Assembly (NCBI GenBank): GCA_963925675.1
Contig: CAWUSW010000063.1
Coordinates: 1-29,999, forward strand
Length of the DNA: 29,999 bases
Direction: 5' to 3'
DNA from: Eutrophocola sp963925675
GTDB lineage: Bacteria > Pseudomonadota > Gammaproteobacteria > Pseudomonadales > Pseudohongiellaceae
Positions 24,608 through 29,999 of this stretch are shown in pieces (position 1 is the stretch's first letter; each line of letters begins with the position of its first letter). The notes beneath the pieces are model-generated. The model was given only the letters and a program-made list of their open reading frames with translations. It ran no database searches and had not been told where the DNA came from. The position numbers and the translations under genes are program-made.

Positions 24608-25283
24608 TTAATTTCCCCTTTTATAATGAAGAACAAAAAATAAAATATTTGGCATTTCATTCAGACTTCAGATACCAACCATTCCAGAAAAGCACTTGCC
24701 AAATATATTTTGTGTAGATCATATCGTTAAAGTTTTATTTATTTTTTAAGAGATACCTGCCAAAACAGAGGCTTTCAACCCTTAATTTAATAAAATATAT
24801 ATTAAATACAATAATCTACATAATAAACCTAACACAAATTTTAGGTATTTTAAACTATTGATTTTGATGTTTTTTTGATATTTAGTCCATGTCTCACATT
24901 ACAATTTGGCGACTTAAATAGAATTAATATATTTGTTATTTTTGATAGAGCAGCATTTGTCACTTTTTGTTTAAATATTGAATAAATTTATACAAATTTT
25001 TTAACTGTTTGTTATGGAAATATTTAAAGAATAGTCATTGAGGGTAAGCTCATAATCTATTTTTATTCGACAAGAATCTTGAAAAAAGTAAATGTCGTTT
25101 TTTCATCTGTAATAGCAATTTAACTGACTGGATAATTCATCCAATCAATTAACCCATAATTTGTTTTCTCCATATCCGAAGTCTGATTAAGCCATCATCA
25201 CTTCCCTCTATAGAATTTAACGCCTCACAGAAAACAAGTATTTTGCTAATATGAATAAAACCAGACACCAACAGGAATGCCGA
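24608..25283. other. Long AT-rich divergent intergenic region
   Basis: This 675-bp gap is markedly richer in A and T than its neighbours and contains no plausible gene. It must hold the promoters of the TonB receptor (leftward) and of the TPR-like gene (rightward). The only structured element I found is the inverted repeat at 25120-25152. T- and A-runs are frequent between 24720 and 25080, as in DNA bent or bound by nucleoid proteins. Confidence 0.55.
25120..25152. promoter_or_regulatory. Operator-like inverted repeat upstream of the TPR-like gene
   Basis: The arms TTAACTGACTGGAT (25120-25133) and ATCCAATCAATTAA (25139-25152) are complementary at 12 of 14 positions around AATTC. The inner TGGAT/ATCCA is perfect. 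It is about 130 bp upstream of the gene start at 25284. The size and symmetry suit a dimeric regulator, but no regulator gene is adjacent. Confidence 0.35.
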
Positions 25284-26906
25284 ATGAAAATTTTAAAAGG
25301 CCAACAGTGGCTATCCAGGTCAACACGAGCATCTGTATTTTCATGCTGCTTTCTATTATGGCTAGCCATCCCTGTGGCTAGTGCCCAAAGCGCAGACAAT
25401 TTAGAGACGATGCTGACTGAGCCATTCCCCTTGGTCCCTGCGGCACTGGGCAGCTATTCCTTTCCGATTTCAAGCACTGATACTCAAGCCCAGGCGTATT
25501 TTGACCAGGGCATTCAACTGATGTTTGCCTATGGGAAATATGAAGCCATCCGTTCCTTTCGTGAAGCGCAGAAACGCGATCCAGATTGCGCCATGTGTTA
25601 CTGGGGCGAGTCATGGTCATGGGGGTCATACCTCAATGTTCCCATGTCAGAAGCCGACGCCCCATACGCCTATGCCGCTCTACAAAAAGCATTGGCATTA
25701 CGCTCTTTAGGATCTCCGCGAGAGCAGGCTTATATCAATGCGCTTTCCACACGCTATATAAAGAATTACGACTTTGAAAAAAGACGCTCACAGGATGAAG
25801 CCTATGCTGAGGCCATGGCTGAGCTGGCCGCAAGCTATCCTGATGATCTGGATGCCATTACCCTTTATGCCGACGCTCTGTTCCTGTTAGAGGAACGTCG
25901 CGGTTACCGCGACCTGGCCAATCCCCGGGTGATCCGCATACATAATATTCTTGAAGGCGTACTGGCACGGGATGTCCGCCATCCCTTTGCCTGCCATTTA
26001 TATATCCATGCCACTGAATCCACTACTGAACCAGGAAAAGCTGAAATCTGTACTGAATTTATGGGCAATGTCATTCCAGGGGCGAGTCATCTCAATCACA
26101 TGCCTTCGCACACCTGGAACGAGATCGGGCGCTGGGGAGACAGTGTCCGGGCTAATTTACAAGCCTGGCACACAGATCAGAAAGCAGCTTTTGGTGAAGG
26201 TGTTGCTATCTATCCTACTCATAATCTGCAGATGCTCTTATTTGCAGCATCAATGGACGGCCAGGGTGCTATCGCCATGCAGGCCGGCAAGGATTTATCC
26301 AAACTCAATGGCAATCCCCTGTTTCAGTTATTGACCCTGCTGCGCTTTGGTCGCTTCGATGAAATATTGCAAGTCACTGAACGTCCTGTTGCTGACTACC
26401 CGGCCGGTGTCTGGGATTTTGCCCAGGGCTATGCATTATTGAACAGCGGAGAAAGCGAGTTTGCCCGTGCCCACCTTGCCAGGCTTGGTGCTATGGCCGA
26501 AACCACAGAAGCCATGTTTCGCTTCGATCCCGCCAGCCGACTACTGTCTGTGCTGCATGGAATACTGGAGGGCGAAATTCAGTGGCAAGAAGACAATCTC
26601 AGAAGCGCTATCAGGGCATTTGAAGGTGCAGTCGAAAATGAAGATTTACTTGGCTACGACGAGCCTGAACCCCTGCCTTTTGCTGCGCGACATTGGCTGG
26701 GTGCAGCCCTGCTGGAAACTGGCCGCAATCGAGACGCCGAACGCGTTTATCGGGAAGAACTGATTGATCACCCTCACAATGGCTGGTCACTGTTCGGCCT
26801 GAAACAGGCGCTAACTGCCCAGAACAAGAGCGATACCACGGTAGAGGTAGATTTAGAAAAAAGCTGGGCCAGAGCGGATGTCTGGATCAGGTCCTCGAAA
26901 TTTTGA
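25284..26906 (+). CDS. Exported TPR-like protein with conserved His and Cys motifs (540 aa)
   Basis: I chose ATG 25284 (MKILKGQQWL) because AGGAA lies 7 nt upstream; an ATG 11 codons earlier has none. A signal peptide ends near PVASAQ. The rest is helical, with TPR-like pairs such as AYFDQGIQLMFAYGKYEAIRSF and LGAALLETGRNRDAERVYRE. Motifs typical of a widespread but uncharacterised family are present: C102-x-x-C105 followed by WG (DCAMCYWGESWSWG), H238-x-x-x-H242 (HLYIHATES), and H269..H272..H276 (HLNHMPSHTW). So many fixed His and Cys residues in a helical repeat protein suggest metal or haem binding, or catalysis; this is inference. It is divergent from a TonB receptor and may process or bind the same compound. 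Confidence 0.75.
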   Translation: MKILKGQQWLSRSTRASVFSCCFLLWLAIPVASAQSADNLETMLTEPFPLVPAALGSYSFPISSTDTQAQAYFDQGIQLMFAYGKYEAIRSFREAQKRDPDCAMCYWGESWSWGSYLNVPMSEADAPYAYAALQKALALRSLGSPREQAYINALSTRYIKNYDFEKRRSQDEAYAEAMAELAASYPDDLDAITLYADALFLLEERRGYRDLANPRVIRIHNILEGVLARDVRHPFACHLYIHATESTTEPGKAEICTEFMGNVIPGASHLNHMPSHTWNEIGRWGDSVRANLQAWHTDQKAAFGEGVAIYPTHNLQMLLFAASMDGQGAIAMQAGKDLSKLNGNPLFQLLTLLRFGRFDEILQVTERPVADYPAGVWDFAQGYALLNSGESEFARAHLARLGAMAETTEAMFRFDPASRLLSVLHGILEGEIQWQEDNLRSAIRAFEGAVENEDLLGYDEPEPLPFAARHWLGAALLETGRNRDAERVYREELIDHPHNGWSLFGLKQALTAQNKSDTTVEVDLEKSWARADVWIRSSKF

Positions 26907-27022
26907 AAAATCCTTGAGCTAAATAAATTAAGTGTGTAATTATTAAAACAGGCATTATGATCTAACTCTCTATCCCCAAGGAATTTTATAGGTCTCGATT
27001 CCTCCAGCCTTAAATTGCTTAT

Positions 27023-28069
27023 TTAAAAAATTGGTGGCTCTGATGTAGGAGTAACATCTGTGGCTGGATCCATTTCTTCCTGAAAATCCTCGACAAAGCC
27101 TATGACGTCTTCTGATGCTTTAAACTTGGCAATATGAAACAGTGCCTCGCCTTCATTAACAAGAGGAATAGTGGTTCTACCTATTATAATTCCTGAGGTT
27201 GGCGAAATTATTTCTTCCTCAAACTGACCCGCTGGGTCCGAGACTATGCCCAACAACTCCCCTTGCTTAACTTGCAACCCGAGGGTTTTTGTTGATCGTA
27301 AAATCCCACTGCGTGGTGCACGCACCCAGGAGCTGGAACGGGCGACAAAAGGTTCGGTTTTTTTGCTGGATATTTTTATTTTCGGCAGCATATCCAACTC
27401 ACGCATTGTTGAAATAACCCCTTTAACTCCCGCCCTGATTGCCACTTCATCAAAGCGCAGGGCTTCCCCAGCCTCATACACAATCACCGGTATCCCCAGG
27501 TCTGTTGCAGACTTTCTGAGCGTACCGTCCATTATTGTCGTATTAATAATAACGGGAGCATTAAATGCCATGGCCATACGATACACTTCAGGCTCATCAA
27601 TAACCGCCCTTATCTGTGGAAAGTTGTCTCGATGAACCGCAGCCGTATGCAAATCAATTCCATGCGTGCATTGCATAACAATTTTTGTCAGAAATAAATT
27701 CGCCATGCGCCCTGCCAGAGACCCTTTTTCCGATCCAGGGAAAGAACGATTAAGATCACGTCGATCCGGCAAGTAACGAGACTTGTTTAAAAAACCAAAA
27801 ACATTCACCACTGGGACGGCGACGATGGTTCCATGTAATCTTTTCAGTGATTTAATATTTAAAATACGACGAATAATTTCAACACCGTTGATTTCATCAC
27901 CATGAATGACACCGGACAGTAATAAAACTGGCCCGGGTTTTCTGCCATGAACAACAAAAACGGAACAATACATGGGATTATTGGTGTATAGATTGGGGAT
28001 TTGAATCTGAATCTCAGCTTGTTTTCCCGGCTGCACTAAAGTCCCGTCTAAACTAAAAGGGTCGCGCAT
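27023..28069 (-). CDS. Succinylglutamate desuccinylase/aspartoacylase family protein (348 aa)
   Basis: Zinc carboxypeptidase-like (M14) fold. Zinc ligands are H56 and E59 (GVIHGDEINGVE) and H141 (GIDLHTA). The family motif DRRDLNRSFPG is at residues 102-112, and VYEAGE near residue 205 supplies the likely catalytic Glu. The last 90 residues (from APRSGIL) look like a biotinyl/lipoyl-type barrel with V.QGELLGIVSDPAG, common in this branch. Relatives cleave N-acyl or amide bonds of amino acid derivatives, for example N-succinylglutamate or N-acetylaspartate, and DoeB of ectoine breakdown belongs to the wider group. The substrate here is unknown. AGGGAA precedes the ATG. The gene is convergent with the TPR-like gene and stands alone. 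Confidence 0.88.
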   Translation of the reverse strand: MRDPFSLDGTLVQPGKQAEIQIQIPNLYTNNPMYCSVFVVHGRKPGPVLLLSGVIHGDEINGVEIIRRILNIKSLKRLHGTIVAVPVVNVFGFLNKSRYLPDRRDLNRSFPGSEKGSLAGRMANLFLTKIVMQCTHGIDLHTAAVHRDNFPQIRAVIDEPEVYRMAMAFNAPVIINTTIMDGTLRKSATDLGIPVIVYEAGEALRFDEVAIRAGVKGVISTMRELDMLPKIKISSKKTEPFVARSSSWVRAPRSGILRSTKTLGLQVKQGELLGIVSDPAGQFEEEIISPTSGIIIGRTTIPLVNEGEALFHIAKFKASEDVIGFVEDFQEEMDPATDVTPTSEPPIF

Positions 28070-28196
28070 AATTTATTTATTCCCTGTTGTTTTTGAAAAA
28101 CCCAAAGCAGTCAAAATCATTACCATCCTTCATGCTTAATTAGTATCGATCAGAAGGAGATAAGCAATAGTATTGCTAAAAGAGTTTTCAGGCCCC

Positions 28197-28219
28197 GTCC
28201 GCAATCCTGTATTACGGAC
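28197..28219. terminator. Possible terminator hairpin after the DUF6152 gene
   Basis: GTCCGCAAT and ATTACGGAC pair at 8 of 9 positions around a 5-nt loop. It lies 17 bp after the stop at 28236 on the minus strand. The sequence that follows on that strand is GGGGCCTG rather than a T-run, so it is at best a weak intrinsic terminator. A second dyad AGCAATA-G-TATTGCT is at 28163-28177. Confidence 0.35.
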
Positions 28220-28235
28220 GCTTCCTTAATATAGC

Positions 28236-29360
28236 TTATGGATTCAGATACTCATCCGGATCCAGATATTTTTCCAGCATGTCGGCATCATTCAGGTCAG
28301 AAAAGTAGCCGGTAGGATCACAGGCAGACTGCTCATAGACATCAAGGTTATTACTGCGAGCTGAGCCGCGCACTCTGGTAAGAGGAGTGGTGTAATAAGG
28401 GTCATAAATAGTCATCACCCGATCGATGGTCAGTCGATCATCTGACACAGTATAGCGCTCTTCAATGCGCGTTCCTTCCCCGGACATCGGATAACCTGAG
28501 CCATCAAGCCAGCCGGAAGTAAGGTGAGTGGTTTCTATGAATAGTTCATCACCTTGCCAGCGCCCGACGGAAAAACCATTGGACGTTGACGGCATGTTAG
28601 CGTCAGGTGTGCGCCCGTCCATCCAGATACGCCGTGGGGAATTGTGGTCCACATACAAAAACAGATAATGTGAACCAGCATCATAAATAGTCATGTTATA
28701 AGGATTACCAAACAGACGCGGCAATCCATAGGCCAGGCAACGCAATGCCGGATCATCATATTTCCCGACCCCCTCATACAAGGCCCTGCCCTGCAGGGTA
28801 AAAGGAACGGGTTTGGGCTCCAGATCATCCACTGTGACGCGAAACTTATATCCGTTGTTCCAGTACCCCGTGATATCCACCGGATACTTACTGCTTACCT
28901 CGCCAAAACCGTAACCGCCGTCTGGATTGGCTGTAACAGTCTCGTTCTGAGTGACAGTACTGGTAGTGCCACCGGCAACTCTGCCAAAACTTCTACCGTC
29001 ATTAGTTTGTATACCCCGGATAAATATTTTTCTGGCTCCGTTTCTGCCCAACTGCCCTGACACATTTACCACATCGCCAACCTTGACACTGTCGCGGACC
29101 CAGTTCTGCCCCCTCAGGGAGGTAACGCTGGCCGCCTGTAATTCCCAGGATTCAATATTGCCGTCAGTAGATGTTACATCAACCCGGTAACGCACATGCG
29201 GATTACTGAAACGGATCTGGGTAACCACACCCGAGAGCTCAGCCAGAGCATCGGCATCAAATTCCGCGGCAAATGAATGGTGCGCGCTACTATTTGCTGC
29301 ATACAGCAGTGTTGCCAGCAGATAAAAAATGGAGGACGTTTTAAGTAGATTATTTTTCAT
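28236..29360 (-). CDS. Exported DUF6152-type protein with C-terminal shared module (374 aa)
   Basis: Signal peptide to about residue 26 (NSSAHHSF). The mature start HHSFAAEFD, then LSGVVTQIRFSNPHVRYRVDV, WELQAAS and VGDVVNVSGQ is the DUF6152 pattern, an OB-like beta domain with a His pair at the mature N-terminus that could bind metal. From about residue 210 comes a second module: CLAYGLPRLFGNP, IWMDGRTPD, PSTSNGFSVGRWQGDELFIETTHL. It resembles the protein at 9600-10661. Such proteins are numerous near TonB receptors in marine and soil bacteria and have no known function. A GGTGA precedes the ATG. The DUF1499 gene ends about 70 bp upstream on the same strand. Confidence 0.75.
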   Translation of the reverse strand: MKNNLLKTSSIFYLLATLLYAANSSAHHSFAAEFDADALAELSGVVTQIRFSNPHVRYRVDVTSTDGNIESWELQAASVTSLRGQNWVRDSVKVGDVVNVSGQLGRNGARKIFIRGIQTNDGRSFGRVAGGTTSTVTQNETVTANPDGGYGFGEVSSKYPVDITGYWNNGYKFRVTVDDLEPKPVPFTLQGRALYEGVGKYDDPALRCLAYGLPRLFGNPYNMTIYDAGSHYLFLYVDHNSPRRIWMDGRTPDANMPSTSNGFSVGRWQGDELFIETTHLTSGWLDGSGYPMSGEGTRIEERYTVSDDRLTIDRVMTIYDPYYTTPLTRVRGSARSNNLDVYEQSACDPTGYFSDLNDADMLEKYLDPDEYLNP

Positions 29361-29431
29361 ATTTTCACCAGAAAATTTAGGCAGACCAGCTATTACCTTT
29401 CTTATTTAAGATTACGGTTACTACACTGCTA

Positions 29432-29896
29432 CTACAAAGCAGCGCGAATCATTTCGACCCGCTTTCTGTTGGCATTCATGTCACTCTGGCCGACCCGTGA
29501 CGCTGAGCGCACATGAATGACAGATTGATCTGGCGCATAAAAGAATTCCACATCATCAACAAAGCCCATGAGTTTGGTCTGAAAAGTATAATAGGTGTAA
29601 TTGCCTTCGCTTCCCATCTGGCTGGCGCCATCCATCCCGTTAAGCACCATTCCCAGACGCGCCCACTTACTGCCATCAAGATCTTCAAGAGCATTAATAT
29701 AATGACTGTCTACAAGCTCTGCTTGACTCGACACACAATTTGGCGAATCAGGACAGGCAAGTAATTGACCATTATCATGGCCCAGTGACACGTCCATGGA
29801 CCTGCTAACAGCTCCCAGGCGGAAAAGCATTAATGTAAATACCACCGCAAGCAAGAGTAAAAAAATCAAAATTCCAATTAACATTTTCTTTAACAT
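29432..29896 (-). CDS. DUF1499 family protein (154 aa)
   Basis: An N-terminal membrane anchor or uncleaved signal (MLIGILIFLLLLAVVFTLML) is followed by the family signature CPDSPNCVSSQAE, then DGSKWARL, YTYYTFQTKLMGFVDDVEFFY and the ending VIHVRSASRVGQSDMNANRKRVEMIR. This is the full DUF1499 domain at its usual length. The function is unknown; the two Cys of CPDSPNC may form a disulfide or bind a ligand outside the inner membrane. It starts about 25 bp after a gene running off the window edge, so the two are probably co-transcribed. Confidence 0.9.
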   Translation of the reverse strand: MLKKMLIGILIFLLLLAVVFTLMLFRLGAVSRSMDVSLGHDNGQLLACPDSPNCVSSQAELVDSHYINALEDLDGSKWARLGMVLNGMDGASQMGSEGNYTYYTFQTKLMGFVDDVEFFYAPDQSVIHVRSASRVGQSDMNANRKRVEMIRAAL

Positions 29897-29921
29897 AATC
29901 CACTTGGGCTCGAAGTAATAA

Positions 29922-29999
29922 TTATTGTCCCGAATTTATATCCACGGTGTCTTCCGAGGCGGGTGCCTGATAAATTTGCAGACCGCCATCAGAGACATT
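29922..29999 (-). CDS. C-terminal end of an unidentified protein (partial)
   Basis: The minus strand is open from the window edge for 25 codons (NVSDGGLQIYQAPASEDTVD...) to a TAA at 29922-29924. Codons look normal and the spacing of about 25 bp to the DUF1499 start suits an operon. Too little is present to name it. Confidence 0.45.
   Translation of the reverse strand, partial: NVSDGGLQIYQAPASEDTVDINSGQ

Noticed and set aside
1..29999. tRNA, rRNA or other known RNA genes
   Set aside because: No cloverleaf, CCA end or rRNA-like stretch was recognised by reading; covariance-model searches could not be run.

Overview
The window looks like chromosomal DNA of a marine or saline-water gammaproteobacterium, probably close to uncultured Cellvibrionales or OM60-like lineages. 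This is an inference from gene content: a TonB-dependent receptor, de novo glycine betaine synthesis, a BCCT carrier, MarC, an AAHS-type MFS carrier, a Rieske oxygenase, a MetR-type regulator, and many long palindromic intergenic repeats. No rRNA, tRNA, CRISPR array, prophage or intact transposase was recognised.

Layout. 1-410 is a scar: a short signal-peptide reading frame (+) runs into the decayed C-terminal end of a sialate O-acetylesterase-like gene (-), which is cut by a perfect palindrome. 416-5826 (-) holds two tandem paralogues of about 880 aa. Each is secreted and has a G8 domain plus a beta-helix core resembling the animal CEMIP/TMEM2/fibrocystin-L family. The same palindrome follows both stop codons. 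6126-8297 is a divergent pair: a MetR-like LysR regulator and a short (core) cobalamin-independent methionine synthase, with operator-like inverted repeats between them. 8388-9323 carries a small membrane protein and a single-RRM RNA-binding protein set among repeats. 9600-15594 is catabolic in flavour: an exported protein of unknown function, a Rieske oxygenase, a SnoaL-like protein, an exported alpha/beta-hydrolase-fold protein and an aromatic-acid-type MFS transporter. 15729-20569 is an osmoadaptation block: MarC, then the operon glycine/sarcosine methyltransferase, sarcosine/dimethylglycine methyltransferase and BCCT carrier (all -), with a divergent MarR regulator resembling EctR/CosR. 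20774-21996 is an APC permease broken by one frameshift. 22112-29999 holds a TonB receptor, an exported TPR-like protein with conserved His and Cys motifs, an M14-type aspartoacylase-like enzyme, a DUF6152-type exported protein, a DUF1499 protein and the end of one more gene.

How the genes fit together. The betaine operon and its regulator form a self-contained system: glycine is methylated to betaine in the cytoplasm and betaine or a related solute is taken up by the BCCT carrier. The metR/metE-like pair is probably a self-regulated methionine unit and could help methyl-group supply. The catabolic genes may process an aromatic or terpenoid-like compound, but the substrate is unknown. At least four sequence families of long palindromes sit almost only between genes, often just after stop codons, where they may also act as terminators.

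The features I find most unusual are the duplicated G8/CEMIP-like pair with its duplicated palindrome and patchy nucleotide identity, and the dense mixture of palindrome families. Family assignments are from memory of conserved motifs; no database search was possible.
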